A DNA stretch of 64,000 bases, taken from VXRJ01 sp964636705 (lineage in GTDB: Bacteria; Acidobacteriota; Vicinamibacteria; Vicinamibacterales; UBA8438). A program made the translations under genes and the position numbers. The notes below the pieces were generated by a model that ran no database searches, was not told the DNA's origin, and worked only from the letters and a program-made list of their open reading frames with translations. The DNA is taken from positions 1-64,000 of the forward strand of contig CAZWUJ010000011.1 in NCBI GenBank assembly GCA_964636705.1. Direction: 5' to 3'. Positions 42,160 through 51,892 of the stretch are shown piece after piece. Position 1 is the stretch's first letter. Each line of letters opens with the position of its first letter.

Positions 42160-43221
42160 TCAGCGAAGGTTGAAAAAGAGCTCTAGGCCGACGAGGACGG
42201 CGACCGGCTCACCGAAACGGGTACCGGGCGCGAAGCGCCACTGCCGGGCAGCGGCTACGGCCTGATCGTCAAGACCGAACACCCGGTCCAGCGACTTGGT
42301 AACTTCGATGTCTCCCACCGTGCCGTCCGGCAGCACGACCACTTCAAGCCAGACGGTCCCCTGAACCCGGGCGCGCATCGCCTCGGCGGTGTACTCGGGC
42401 GACACCTCGTACAGCAACCTGGGTGTGGTCACGCCGGAACCCGGGCGAAAGACCCCGCCGCCGGTGCCACCACCGGTGCCGGGGCCAAGACCGTCCCCTT
42501 GCCCCGGTCCGGCGCCGCCGCCGTCACCCGAGCCGGCGCCGCCGCCGGTGCCGGTTCCCTGTGAGGTCGAGTTCTCCACCCGCAGTCCTTCCAGTAGGCC
42601 GGGCCGGGTCTCGGGCGCCGCGGCGATCGGCAGAGCGGGAATCGACAGTTCCTGCGTCGCGAGAGGTTCCGGTTCGGGCTCCGGCTCCGGTTCGGGATCG
42701 ACCACCTCCGGCACCTCTTCGATAGGAACGCTCAACGCCGCTTCGTCCGGCCCCTCGAGCATCGCCTGCGGCGGCAATTCAAGCGACTCGTTGCCGCCAC
42801 CACCACCGCCGCCACCCGGCCCCTCGGACGGCAGCCAGACGAGTCCGTCGTAATTGGTCCGATCGATCTCGAGCGCTTCGTAGACGCGTTCCGGAGCAAG
42901 GCTGAGGATCAGCATGAAGAGTGCGACGCCGACGACGTGGCTGGCTACCGAGGCGGCGGCCGAGCGACCCATCCGCTGACCGTCGGCCCGCAGCAGAAAC
43001 GAGACCCGGGCAGGGGCGACATCCTCCGGGAGGATGGTCAGCGCGGCGTCGGGGCCGGCGGCGCCCGACGGGGCGGCCGCGGCGGCATGCGAGCGCTTCA
43101 GGCGGAGCGGACCCGTCTGGCGCTTGCGCGACGCTGCGTCGCGACGCCGGCGCCCGGGCGCCGTATACGACTCGTGCTGCGACGGAAACCGGATGGGACC
43201 GAGACCAAGGCCCTGGGTCAC
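42160..43221 (-). CDS. TonB-family energy transducer
   Basis: A 353-residue protein. A basic N-terminal cytoplasmic region of about 85 residues precedes one membrane helix at ~90-110 (ASHVVGVALFMLILSLAP). A long periplasmic linker rich in Gly, Pro-Glu and Gly-Thr runs (including a repeated PE block) follows. The C-terminal TonB fold is YEVSPEYTAEAMRARVQGTV, then VVVLPDGTVGDIEVTKSLD, AVAAARQWRFAPGTRFGEPV. TonB proteins transmit the proton-motive force to outer-membrane transporters; ExbBD are not here. The N-terminal extension is longer than in E. coli TonB. Confidence 0.85.
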   Translation of the reverse strand: MTQGLGLGPIRFPSQHESYTAPGRRRRDAASRKRQTGPLRLKRSHAAAAAPSGAAGPDAALTILPEDVAPARVSFLLRADGQRMGRSAAASVASHVVGVALFMLILSLAPERVYEALEIDRTNYDGLVWLPSEGPGGGGGGGGNESLELPPQAMLEGPDEAALSVPIEEVPEVVDPEPEPEPEPEPLATQELSIPALPIAAAPETRPGLLEGLRVENSTSQGTGTGGGAGSGDGGGAGPGQGDGLGPGTGGGTGGGVFRPGSGVTTPRLLYEVSPEYTAEAMRARVQGTVWLEVVVLPDGTVGDIEVTKSLDRVFGLDDQAVAAARQWRFAPGTRFGEPVAVLVGLELFFNLR

Positions 43222-43372
43222 GTCAGCGTCTCCTGCGCTCCTCTACCTCATTCTGCCGGAGTGTCAGGAATGGGGCAACCATGGCGGACTCCCGGGCCGA
43301 CGTGACGCCAACTCACCGGCGGTCTCTCCGTGCACCCGTGAACGCCGGCGCACCGCAGGCCGGCGCCACTGA

Positions 43373-43861
43373 TCAGACTCGGCCCCGCCAGGCGCCGATC
43401 GCCGCGTTGCCACCCCCGTAGGCATGAAGCACGGCCAGCGCATCGGCGGCACGCGGTTCACCCTCGATCGCGATGAGTATGCCACCGCGTGAGGCGAGCG
43501 TCTCGAAGATGAAGCCGTCGTGGGCCTGAAAGCCAGCCCGGCGCATGGTCGCGGCTACGCCGCTCTCACGCAGTGCCCCGTCGGTCCCCTGCAGCGCCTC
43601 GACGAGCGGACCGTGCGCCACGGCCGCGCCCAGGCGCGGAATATCGAGCGCAGCCTGCTCCGTCCCGATGCCGAAGGTTCTCTCCACCAGCGTCTCGACA
43701 TCGGGCGACACGCGGGCTACCAGCGAAAGCGAAGCCGCCGCGAATCCATGCTCCGACAGAGCCGCGAGACCGCGTTCCGCCCACTGGGAATCCTGGAACA
43801 CGCCAACCGTGAAACAGGGTTGTTCCTGCTGCGATGCCATGGTGCTGCCGTCTATCGTCAA
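43373..43861 (-). CDS. Hypothetical protein, stress-protein-like N-domain
   Basis: A 162-residue soluble protein, start MTIDGSTMASQQ or the nearby second Met. CFTVGVFQDSQWAERGLAAL, then SEHGF, recalls the 'VGVFDDxxxAExAlxxLxxxGF' opening of YflT/general-stress 17M-type domains. A central helical part is followed by a second half ending ADALAVLHAYGGGNAAIGAW. Function is unknown. It lies 17 bp downstream of skp, so it is probably in the bamA-skp transcript. Confidence 0.55.
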   Translation of the reverse strand: MTIDGSTMASQQEQPCFTVGVFQDSQWAERGLAALSEHGFAAASLSLVARVSPDVETLVERTFGIGTEQAALDIPRLGAAVAHGPLVEALQGTDGALRESGVAATMRRAGFQAHDGFIFETLASRGGILIAIEGEPRAADALAVLHAYGGGNAAIGAWRGRV

Positions 43862-43878
43862 GGGGCGCGCTGAACCGG

Positions 43879-44514
43879 CTACGGCGCCTCCACCGCATTC
43901 AGCCTGTCGACTACTGCCTGGGTAAGGTCAAGAGCGCCATTCGCCCAGACAATTCCTCCACCCTGGCCAACGTTGAAGAGAATGTCTATCCCCGTCTCCG
44001 TCGCCACCGCCTCGAGAGCGGGCGTCAACTTGGCGTCGAATTCGATCTGGAGCTGCTGTTGGAGATCAGCCAGCTCTGTCTCGGCATCCTGCGTAACCCT
44101 CTGCATCTCGGCCTGGGCGTCCTGGGTATCGCGCTGGATCTCGAGTTGCAGACGTGAGATCTCGCGCTGCAGGCTGATGCGCGCCTCCGGGCTCATTACT
44201 GTCTCGCCCTGGGTCAGCTTTTGCTGCGACGCCTGCAACTGCTGGTTCTTCGCATCGATCTGCGCCTGCAGGGCCGCATTGCGCGACTCGATCTCGGCCA
44301 GCTTCTGATCGGTCAACTCCTGCACCCTCGCATTGGCGGCCTGACCGTCCGTCGAGTCGGCCAGGATCCGCTGGAGGTCGACGAAGGCGTAACTGGCGCC
44401 AGCGGGGAACGGCAGCGAGGCAGGGGCCGCGGCGGGTGGATCCTGCGCGGCAGCGGGAGCCGCGGCCATCCCAACCAGCAGAGAAGCCGTCAGTGTTGCA
44501 ATCGCGAATCTCAT
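43879..44514 (-). CDS. skp: OmpH/Skp-family periplasmic chaperone
   Basis: A 211-residue protein with a signal peptide (ATLTASLLVGMAAAPAAAQD). After a short strand (YAFVDLQRILADSTDGQAAN) comes a long Gln/Glu/Ala-rich coiled coil, about residues 65-165, typical of Skp tentacles. Skp trimers hold unfolded outer-membrane proteins for BamA, whose gene is immediately upstream in the same direction. Confidence 0.88.
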   Translation of the reverse strand: MRFAIATLTASLLVGMAAAPAAAQDPPAAAPASLPFPAGASYAFVDLQRILADSTDGQAANARVQELTDQKLAEIESRNAALQAQIDAKNQQLQASQQKLTQGETVMSPEARISLQREISRLQLEIQRDTQDAQAEMQRVTQDAETELADLQQQLQIEFDAKLTPALEAVATETGIDILFNVGQGGGIVWANGALDLTQAVVDRLNAVEAP

Positions 44515-44594
44515 CAGTGTCTGCCCTCATCTCGCGCGCGACTACAGTGTCGCGCGCTGAGCTGTTCCAATCCGAAGAGAGCCAGTCTACGGAC

Positions 44595-47339
44595 TCAGAA
44601 CGTCGTCCCCATCGCGAAACGGAATCCGTGCTTTTCCTGGGGCGCAAACCGATCGTTGTATACGTCGTCGTTCTGCGGGTTGTAATAGTAGATGAGCCGG
44701 AACGGCACGTTCAGCATCGGCATGAAGAACCGCAACTCGACACCGGTCGACGACTTGAAGTCGTCCATGCGGAAGTCGTAGCCGAAGTCCTGCACCTGGC
44801 CAGCGTCGAAGAACGCAACCAGCCGGACCGGTCCACCCAGCACAAACTGGTACTCGGCATTCAGAAGGAGGCTCTTGTTGCCTCCCATCACTATGCGGCC
44901 CTGGTACGACTCGCTCGGCACTTCGGAATTGACTTCGCTCACCAGCGGGCCGATCCGACGGATGTCGAAACCGCGTACGGAGTACTCGCCACCCAGCCAC
45001 AACCGCTCGAACACCGGGATAGTCTCCGGCACGCTCGCCTGCAGATGGCGGTACTGAACGCGCAAGCCCATGATCGTCCGGGCGGTGTGCGGTTGGTACC
45101 ACGTCCCCTCGAGAACCGGCTTGAGGAACCTCGTATTGCCGCCGGCGCCCGCCATCTCCAGCGCGAGCGAGAAGCTGCGGCCCTGGCTGGGGAAGATTGG
45201 GTGGTCAATCGTGTTGAATCGGAGTTGCGGCGTGATCTTGCTCACCACGCGATAGCCGCCCGTCGACAGGTTCAGCGCGTCGGCGAAGAACGGGTTGAAG
45301 GCGAGAAGATTCGCCCCGCCAGAGCCCTCCTCCAGGGTTCTCTCGAGGCCGGGGCCAAGCGTCGCCGAGGTTCGCTCCAAGCTGTAAACCAGGAACGCGC
45401 GGGTGTACAACGACAGCGGCACGCCCGCAGTCACGTTGCCGCCGATGGCGTTTTCCGAGAAGCTGCCGATCCAATTGATCTTGCGCCTGAAAACCTGGCT
45501 GCCGAACGAAATCGGCCGGCCGAAGTTGTATGGCCGGGTGAACGAAATCTGCGAGTTCTGCGCCCACTCGCCGTGCTGCACGGAGACTCCGAGTGTCTCC
45601 CCGCGCCCCATGAAGTTGGTTGTCTGGAATGACACCTGGCCGAAGATGCCATCGAACTGCGAATATCCGGCGCCGAACGTCAACTGGTTGAGGTTCGACT
45701 CGGTCAACTCGAAGGTGACGTCCACCTCGTTGCTGTCCTCAGCACCCACCTTCTCGACGGCAACACCTTCTTCTTCGAGCGGTTCGAAGAAACCGAGCTG
45801 GTTCAGGCGGCGGACGCTGTGCCTCAACGCCTCCGTGTCGAAGACAGCATTCTCGGCAATCTGCAATTCGCGACGGATGACCTCGTCATGCGTCGTTTCG
45901 TTGCCCGTGAACTCGATCCGGTTGACGAAGTACTGCTCCCCCTCCTGTACGCGAATCGTCACGTCGACGATCGGATCACCGTTCATCCGGACAAGCTGCT
46001 CCTCAACCTCGTACTGCTCATCGCCGTTTCCGTTGCCGTTGCCGTTGCCGTTCGCATCCTCGACCGGCTCGGTCCGCGGATAGAGCTCCGGCGCGAGGGT
46101 CATCTCGTAGTAGCCGAGCGACCCGTACAGCTCGCGGGCGTCATCGAAGCCCTCGCGCACCTCCTGCTCGCTGTAGTAGTCCCCGGTCTCGATGTCACGG
46201 AAGATGTACTGCAGCCCTTCCTCCAGCAGGATCTCGTTGCCCTCGAAGCGGAGTTCGCCTACCCGGTAGCGCTCTCCCTCGTCCACCGGGATCCGCATCC
46301 GCAACCCACGCTCTTCCGCGCCCTCCGGCACGTCGAAATAGTCGAGTTCGGGCTGTCCCACCTGCGCCGCGATGTACCCCTCGTTGCGGTAGTACGCCAT
46401 CACGCGCTCGGCGTCCTCTTCGTACTCCGCCGGCTTGTAGGTGCCCCGCCCCGTCATCCACGAAAGCCACCACCGCTCCTTGGTGTTCCGCATCTGGCGC
46501 CGCAGCGTGCCATCGCTCTTGGCGGTGTTGCCGACAAAATCGATCTCCTCGATCTGGACCTTCGGCCCCTCGTCCATGTGGAACGTGAGCCGGACCAGCT
46601 TCGGTCCCCCCGGCAGGGCCTCGATGGTGTGATCCACCTCGGCGAACATGTAGCCCTGGGCGGCAAACAGGCCGCGGATCACCCACTTGACCCGGTTTAT
46701 GGTTTCGGGATCGATGAACGAGTCGAGCCGCATCTCAACGTCCTGCTCTTCCAGATTGAGCAGAATGTCCTCGGTCTTCAACTCTTCGGAGCCTTCGTAG
46801 GTGACGATCTTCACCCGCTCCCGCTCTTCGACATTGAAGATGACCGTCTTGGCGGGCACGCCGTTCTCGTAGGGTTGATCGATCACCTCGATCCAGAGAT
46901 CGTTGACGAAACCGGTGTCCCACAGGCGGTCGAAGTCCCCCAGGATGGTCTCGACCGCCTCCTGGTTGTAGGGCTTCCACAGACCCTGCGACGGCTGGCT
47001 GACCAGATCCGTCACCTGCATGTAGTAGAGGTAGGTCTCGTAGTCGACGCCCGCCACGTTGCCCTGAGTGGGGAACTGCAGCGCAATGTTGCGGAGCAGG
47101 ACCGGTGAATCCTCCGGCGGCAGCGGGCCGGACGGAGTGGGCGCTGGAGCGGCGGCTTGACCGCCGAAGATGGACGGCGCCGCTGGCGCCGGCTGCTGCG
47201 TCTGTTGCGCCTGGGCGGCGGAACTTGCCGGCGTTGCGATCAACGCCAGTAGAACGCACACTACCGCCAGCGCAACGCCCAGGGTGCGTTGCCGTCCGAG
47301 CAGCACGACGGCTTCAGATTCTCGTCTCACCCACACCAT
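44595..47339 (-). CDS. bamA: Outer-membrane assembly factor BamA
   Basis: A 914-residue Omp85 protein: signal peptide ending near SSAAQAQQ, a Pro/Gln-rich linker, five POTRA domains (about 70-500) and a 16-strand barrel ending FRFAMGTTF with C-terminal Phe. The barrel has the lid-lock region RLWLGGEYSVRGFDIRRIGP (VRGF motif). An Asn-Gly repeat, NGNGNGNGNG, is inserted between POTRA domains, encoded by a hexanucleotide repeat. BamA folds beta-barrels into the outer membrane. It is followed by skp. Confidence 0.93.
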   Translation of the reverse strand: MVWVRRESEAVVLLGRQRTLGVALAVVCVLLALIATPASSAAQAQQTQQPAPAAPSIFGGQAAAPAPTPSGPLPPEDSPVLLRNIALQFPTQGNVAGVDYETYLYYMQVTDLVSQPSQGLWKPYNQEAVETILGDFDRLWDTGFVNDLWIEVIDQPYENGVPAKTVIFNVEERERVKIVTYEGSEELKTEDILLNLEEQDVEMRLDSFIDPETINRVKWVIRGLFAAQGYMFAEVDHTIEALPGGPKLVRLTFHMDEGPKVQIEEIDFVGNTAKSDGTLRRQMRNTKERWWLSWMTGRGTYKPAEYEEDAERVMAYYRNEGYIAAQVGQPELDYFDVPEGAEERGLRMRIPVDEGERYRVGELRFEGNEILLEEGLQYIFRDIETGDYYSEQEVREGFDDARELYGSLGYYEMTLAPELYPRTEPVEDANGNGNGNGNGDEQYEVEEQLVRMNGDPIVDVTIRVQEGEQYFVNRIEFTGNETTHDEVIRRELQIAENAVFDTEALRHSVRRLNQLGFFEPLEEEGVAVEKVGAEDSNEVDVTFELTESNLNQLTFGAGYSQFDGIFGQVSFQTTNFMGRGETLGVSVQHGEWAQNSQISFTRPYNFGRPISFGSQVFRRKINWIGSFSENAIGGNVTAGVPLSLYTRAFLVYSLERTSATLGPGLERTLEEGSGGANLLAFNPFFADALNLSTGGYRVVSKITPQLRFNTIDHPIFPSQGRSFSLALEMAGAGGNTRFLKPVLEGTWYQPHTARTIMGLRVQYRHLQASVPETIPVFERLWLGGEYSVRGFDIRRIGPLVSEVNSEVPSESYQGRIVMGGNKSLLLNAEYQFVLGGPVRLVAFFDAGQVQDFGYDFRMDDFKSSTGVELRFFMPMLNVPFRLIYYYNPQNDDVYNDRFAPQEKHGFRFAMGTTF
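46023..46052 (-). repeat. Hexanucleotide repeat in bamA
   Basis: Five tandem GCCGTT units on the plus strand (second unit TCCGTT), reading AACGGC = Asn-Gly on the coding strand. Because units are six bases, length changes by slippage would add or remove NG without a frameshift. Confidence 0.8.
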
Positions 47340-47397
47340 TTTACGGGATCACGAACCCTTCCGGCCAGCGAATCACCAGACGGCCGTGAGCGATCGA

Positions 47398-49839
47398 TCA
47401 GGCAAGGCAGTGGCCGTCGACCTCCTGGCCGGCCGCCCGCCAGGCGAGCGCGCCGTCTTCGAGATAGACCTCCACCTCCCCCGTCTCGAGACGTCCCCGG
47501 ATCAGTTCCTCCGAAAGCGGATCCTCCACATAGCGTTGAATCGCGCGGCGGAGCGGTCGAGCCCCGTACGACCGGTCGATGCAGGTCGTGTCGATGATCC
47601 AGTCGACCGCCTCCGGCGCGAGGGCCACACGCAGATCGCGGATGGTCAGGTTCTGGTTGAGCTGCTCCACCAGCATCGCCAGGATCTGACGCAGGTCGTC
47701 GTCGGTGAGCGCCTCGAAGACGATCAGTTCATCCACCCGGTTGATGAACTCCGGGTTGAAGGTGCGCTTGACTTCACCCAGCACCATGTCGGTGACGCTC
47801 CGCTGCACCTCCGCCGCGTCGGACGACTGGAAGCCGAGCGCCGCCTTCTTCTGTATGTGCCGGGCGCCGATGTTCGACGTCATGATGATGATCGTGTTCT
47901 TGAAGTCGATCCGGTTGCCCAACCCGTCCGTGAGGTGGCCATCCTCGAACACCTGCAGGAGGATGTTGAAGAGGTCGGGGTGCGCCTTCTCGATCTCGTC
48001 GAGCAGCACCACCGAGTAGGGATGCCGCTTCACTTTCTCGGTGAGCTGTCCCCCCTCGTCATGCCCGACGTAGCCCGGCGGAGAACCGATCAGCTTGGAG
48101 ACCGAGTGCTTCTCCATGTATTCCGACATGTCGAAGCGGATTAGCGCGCTGTCGCTCCCGAACAGGTAATTGGCGAGGGCGCGCGCCAGCTCCGTCTTGC
48201 CGACGCCGGTCGGCCCGAGGAACACGAAGCTCCCGACCGGGCGGTGCGGCGACTTGATGCCCGCCCGCGAACGCCTGATGGCGCGGGCAAGAGCGGATAT
48301 CGCCCGCTCCTGACTGATCACGCGGCGGTGCAGTTCCTCCTCCATGGTGAGCAGCCGGGCGCTCTCGTCCTGATTGACCGTCGTCAGCGGCACGCCGGTC
48401 CACTTCGAGATCACTTCGTCGATGTCTTCCTTGCCCACTTCAACCGGCCGGCGCTCGCCCTGGAGATCGAATTTCTCCCGGACCATCCGGAGTCGCTCGC
48501 GGGCCATCTCCTCCTGCTCGCGGTATTGCCGCACTCGGGCGTGGTCCTCGCGCGCGTTGGCAATTTCCATCTGCTCCACCGCCACGCGGATGTTCTGGTC
48601 GATCTGGCTGAACTCCTCGCTATATCCGGCGGCGCGCAGCTTGACCCGGGCTCCGGCTTCGTCGAGCAGGTCGATCGCCTTGTCGGGAAGGAAACGATCC
48701 GTAATGTAGCGATTCGACTGGCGAACGGCCGCCTCTATCGCCCCCGGCGCGTAGGCGACATGGTGGTAGTGCTCGTAGCGCTCCTTGATACGGTTCAGGA
48801 TCTCGAGCGCGTCGTCCTCGGTCGGCGGATCCACCTTGATCGCCTGGAATCGCCGCTCCAGCGACCGATCCTTCTCGATGTACTTCCGGTACTCGGCTGG
48901 CGTCGTGGCGCCGATACAGCGGATTTCGCCGCGCGAGAGCGCCGGCTTCAGGATGTTGGCGGCGTCGAGCGATCCCTCTGCCGATCCCGCGCCCACCAGC
49001 GTGTGCAACTCGTCGATGAAAACGATGATGTTGGGATTCTCGGTCAACTCCTTCATGATCGCCTTGAGGCGCTCTTCGAACTGACCGCGGTACTTCGTTC
49101 CCGCCACGATCAGCGGGATGTCGAGCGCCAGCAGGCGCCGCTCGGCGAGGAAGTGCGGCACGTCGCCGTCCGCTATGCGCTGCGCGAGCCCCTCGACTAT
49201 CGCGGTCTTCCCGACGCCGGGCTCGCCGATCAGCACCGCATTGTTCTTGGTCCGGCGGCAGAGCACCTGCTGGACCCGCTCTATCTCGGCAACCCGCCCG
49301 ACGAGCGGATCGAGCGTGTTCTTCGCCGCCGCCGCCGACAGATCCCGGCTGAACTCGGCCAGCAGCGGCGTCTCCTTCTCCTTGACGCGTGCCGGCGTGT
49401 TCTTCTCGTTCAGCAACTGCACGATGTCCTCGCGGACCGACTTCAGCCGCATTCCCTTCTCGGAAAGTACGGTGGAGGCGACGGAACGCTCTTCGCGCAG
49501 GATGCCGAGCAGCAGGTGCTCGGTGCCTATGTAGTTGTGCAGCAGCCGATCCGCCTCTTCCGCCGCGAACTGGAGCACCCGTTTTGTTTCGGCGCTGAAC
49601 GGGATTTCCACCGACGTGGAAACCTTCTCCCGGAACACCGTCCGGCCTTCGATCTCCTTGCGGATGTTCTCTATGGAGAGCTGCGACCGGGCGAAGATGC
49701 GGCTCGTGAGCCCCTTCCCTTCCCGGATCAGGCCGAGGAGGAGGTGCTCCGTCTCGATGGAGATACTGCCAAGCTGGCTTGCCTCGTACCGCGCGAAGAA
49801 CAGGACACGCCGTGCCCGTTCCGTGTATCGCTCGAACAT
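47398..49839 (-). CDS. clpC: ClpC-type AAA+ ATPase
   Basis: An 813-residue Hsp100 unfoldase. A double Clp-N domain (1-145; starts MFERYTERARRVLFFARYEA) precedes first AAA+ module with Walker A GEPGVGKT (205-212) and Walker B IIVFIDELHTLVGAG. The middle domain is short and coiled, with REDHARVRQYREQEEMARER resembling the UVR motif. The second AAA+ has LGPTGVGKTELARALA. The short middle domain separates ClpC from ClpB. It works with ClpP, not present here. Confidence 0.9.
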   Translation of the reverse strand: MFERYTERARRVLFFARYEASQLGSISIETEHLLLGLIREGKGLTSRIFARSQLSIENIRKEIEGRTVFREKVSTSVEIPFSAETKRVLQFAAEEADRLLHNYIGTEHLLLGILREERSVASTVLSEKGMRLKSVREDIVQLLNEKNTPARVKEKETPLLAEFSRDLSAAAAKNTLDPLVGRVAEIERVQQVLCRRTKNNAVLIGEPGVGKTAIVEGLAQRIADGDVPHFLAERRLLALDIPLIVAGTKYRGQFEERLKAIMKELTENPNIIVFIDELHTLVGAGSAEGSLDAANILKPALSRGEIRCIGATTPAEYRKYIEKDRSLERRFQAIKVDPPTEDDALEILNRIKERYEHYHHVAYAPGAIEAAVRQSNRYITDRFLPDKAIDLLDEAGARVKLRAAGYSEEFSQIDQNIRVAVEQMEIANAREDHARVRQYREQEEMARERLRMVREKFDLQGERRPVEVGKEDIDEVISKWTGVPLTTVNQDESARLLTMEEELHRRVISQERAISALARAIRRSRAGIKSPHRPVGSFVFLGPTGVGKTELARALANYLFGSDSALIRFDMSEYMEKHSVSKLIGSPPGYVGHDEGGQLTEKVKRHPYSVVLLDEIEKAHPDLFNILLQVFEDGHLTDGLGNRIDFKNTIIIMTSNIGARHIQKKAALGFQSSDAAEVQRSVTDMVLGEVKRTFNPEFINRVDELIVFEALTDDDLRQILAMLVEQLNQNLTIRDLRVALAPEAVDWIIDTTCIDRSYGARPLRRAIQRYVEDPLSEELIRGRLETGEVEVYLEDGALAWRAAGQEVDGHCLA

Positions 49840-49863
49840 CGTGCCCCCGCCGCTTGAGATTCG

Positions 49864-49869
49864 ATTATA
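49864..49869 (-). promoter_or_regulatory. -10 element upstream of clpC
   Basis: ATTATA on the plus strand reads TATAAT on the minus strand, 24 bp before the clpC ATG. No good -35 at 17 bp is seen. It implies a short 5' leader. Confidence 0.35.
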
Positions 49870-49941
49870 CGGTAGTTGCGAACGCGCCCATCGAGAATAT
49901 CGCTTCGCGGCGACGGCAGTCCAAGTCGCTCCCGAGCGCGA

Positions 49942-50616
49942 TCACGCGACCGTCAGGCGACCGTTGGCGAGACGGAGCACCCGGTCACAACCTGCCGCGA
50001 GTTGCGCATTGTGAGTGGCGATGATTGACGTCAATCCGTGCGCCCGATGCATCGCCCGGAGCAGTTCCTGCATCTGAACGGCGGTCGCCTCGTCCAGATC
50101 GCCGGTCGGCTCGTCGGCCAGCAGCAGCGCCGGCTGCATCACCAGCGCGCGCGCCAGGGCGACTCGCTGCTGCTCGCCCCCCGACAGCATGCCGGGACGG
50201 TGCCCGGAGCGGTTCGACAGGCCCACCTCGGCGAGCAGCGCTTCCGCTCGTTCTCGCGCCTCGGCTGGCGCGAGACGGCCGATCCGCATCGGCATCTCCG
50301 CGTTCTCGACGGCGGTGAACTCCGGCAGCAGATGGTGAAACTGGAAGACGAATCCGATAGCGCGATGCCGGAACGCTACGAGGGCCTCGTCGTCAAGGGT
50401 GGCCAGATCAGTGCCGCCGATGACGATTCGCCCCTCCCGGGCCCGGTCGAGGCCACCTATCACGTGCAGCAGCGTCGACTTGCCGACACCGGAGGCGCCG
50501 ACCACTGCCACCATCTCGTTCTCCTCGACGGCCAGGTCGAGCCCGCGCAGAACCGGCAGTTCCCGGACCGCCGCCCGGAATGACTTAGACAGCCCGGCAA
50601 CATCGACGAACGGCAT
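49942..50616 (-). CDS. lolD: LolD-like lipoprotein-release ATPase
   Basis: A 224-residue ABC ATPase: Walker A VVGASGVGKSTLLHVIGGLD, Q-loop region FQFHHLLPEFTAVENAEMPM, signature LSGGEQQRVALARALVMQPA, Walker B LLLADEPTGDLDE and the switch His in IIATHNAQLA. FHHLLPEFTA(V)EN is typical of LolD. The permease ends 6 bp before its start. Together they extract lipoproteins for LolA. Confidence 0.92.
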   Translation of the reverse strand: MPFVDVAGLSKSFRAAVRELPVLRGLDLAVEENEMVAVVGASGVGKSTLLHVIGGLDRAREGRIVIGGTDLATLDDEALVAFRHRAIGFVFQFHHLLPEFTAVENAEMPMRIGRLAPAEARERAEALLAEVGLSNRSGHRPGMLSGGEQQRVALARALVMQPALLLADEPTGDLDEATAVQMQELLRAMHRAHGLTSIIATHNAQLAAGCDRVLRLANGRLTVA

Positions 50617-50622
50617 CGCATG

Positions 50623-51858
50623 CTACTCGTAGCGGAGAGATTCGGCGGGATCGACGCGCGCCGCGTGGCGGGAGGGATAGACCGTGGCGCCGAAACAGAT
50701 CAGGTTCGCCGCGAGAATGACGAGCGCGAAGTCGAGCGGCTGGATCACGAACGGCACGTAGGAGATCTGGTACACGCCGCCCGGCAGCTCGAGCAGCCGG
50801 TAGCGATCCATCACGGTCGCCACCCCCCAGCCGAGCGCGGCGCCTCCCGCCGTGCCGGCAATGCCGATGATGCCTCCCTGAAGGACGAAGACTCTCCGGA
50901 TCGCGTTCCGACCTGCCCCCATCGTCTTCAGGATGGCGATGTCTCGGCTCTTTTCCATCACCAGCATGATTAGCGACGCGACGATGTGCAGGGCGGAGAC
51001 GACGACGATCAGGCCGATCGCGATGGAAATGGCCATCTTCTCAATCCAGAGGGCGGAGAAGAGCGCGGCGTTCAGTTGGGACCAGTCGTCCGTCAGATAG
51101 CCGCCGTCGGGATCCGCGGCAATCCGGTCCGCCACGTCGCGCGACGCGTATATGTCGTCGACGCGCAACTCCATCATCTCGACCGTCTCCCGCCCGAACA
51201 GCCGGGCGGCGGTCTCCAAGCCTACGAAGCCGAATGCCGTGTCGTACTCGAACAGCCCCAGATCGAAGATCCCGACCACTTCGAGACGGCGCGGCCGCGG
51301 CAACACGCCCATCGGGGAAAGGGTGCCGCTCTGCGTGACGAGCACGATCTCGTCGCCGACGAACGCGCCGAGCCGCTCCGCCACGCCCTCCCCGATGACG
51401 ATTCCGCCGAAGACGCCTTCTCTCGCCGACGCAAGATCGTCCAGGCTCCCCTGCGTGACCGCGGAGGCCACCTCGGTGACGCGCGCCTCGAGCGCCGGGG
51501 CGACTCCCTTTATGTTGACGAACACTTCGCCGAGCCGCGTCCGGGCGAGCGCCTTGCCCTGGATCGCGGGCGCGGCGGCAACGACTCCCGGCACCGCCTC
51601 GAGCTTCGCGGCCTCGGCGCGGTAATCGTCGAAGCCACCGCCGAACACCTTCCAGACGTAGACGTGCGCCTGGGCGCCGACGATGCGGTCGCGCATCTCC
51701 TGCTGCAGGCCGGTCATGAGGGCCAGCGCGATGATCAGCGATGCGACGCCTACCGTAACGCCAGCGACCGAGATAAGCGACGTGCTGGCGATGGACGCCT
51801 GCTTCCGGCGCGCCACGAGGTAGCGCGTTGCGACATAGAGCTCGAAGGGAAGCGCCAT
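50623..51858 (-). CDS. lolC: LolC/LolE-family lipoprotein-release permease
   Basis: A 411-residue permease. MALPFELYVATRYLVARRKQ is the LolC/E N-terminus, SVAGVTVGVASLIIALALMT the first helix. The periplasmic domain includes GVAPALEARVT, and the C-terminal helices include VMEKSRDIAILKTMGAGRNA. ATG at 51858 is preferred because upstream sequence overlaps the lysS end. Only one permease gene is present beside lolD, so it may work as a homodimer (LolF-like). Confidence 0.9.
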   Translation of the reverse strand: MALPFELYVATRYLVARRKQASIASTSLISVAGVTVGVASLIIALALMTGLQQEMRDRIVGAQAHVYVWKVFGGGFDDYRAEAAKLEAVPGVVAAAPAIQGKALARTRLGEVFVNIKGVAPALEARVTEVASAVTQGSLDDLASAREGVFGGIVIGEGVAERLGAFVGDEIVLVTQSGTLSPMGVLPRPRRLEVVGIFDLGLFEYDTAFGFVGLETAARLFGRETVEMMELRVDDIYASRDVADRIAADPDGGYLTDDWSQLNAALFSALWIEKMAISIAIGLIVVVSALHIVASLIMLVMEKSRDIAILKTMGAGRNAIRRVFVLQGGIIGIAGTAGGAALGWGVATVMDRYRLLELPGGVYQISYVPFVIQPLDFALVILAANLICFGATVYPSRHAARVDPAESLRYE

Positions 51859-51892
51859 CGGGACGGCCGGTTTCCTTCCGCCTATTGTCCCC

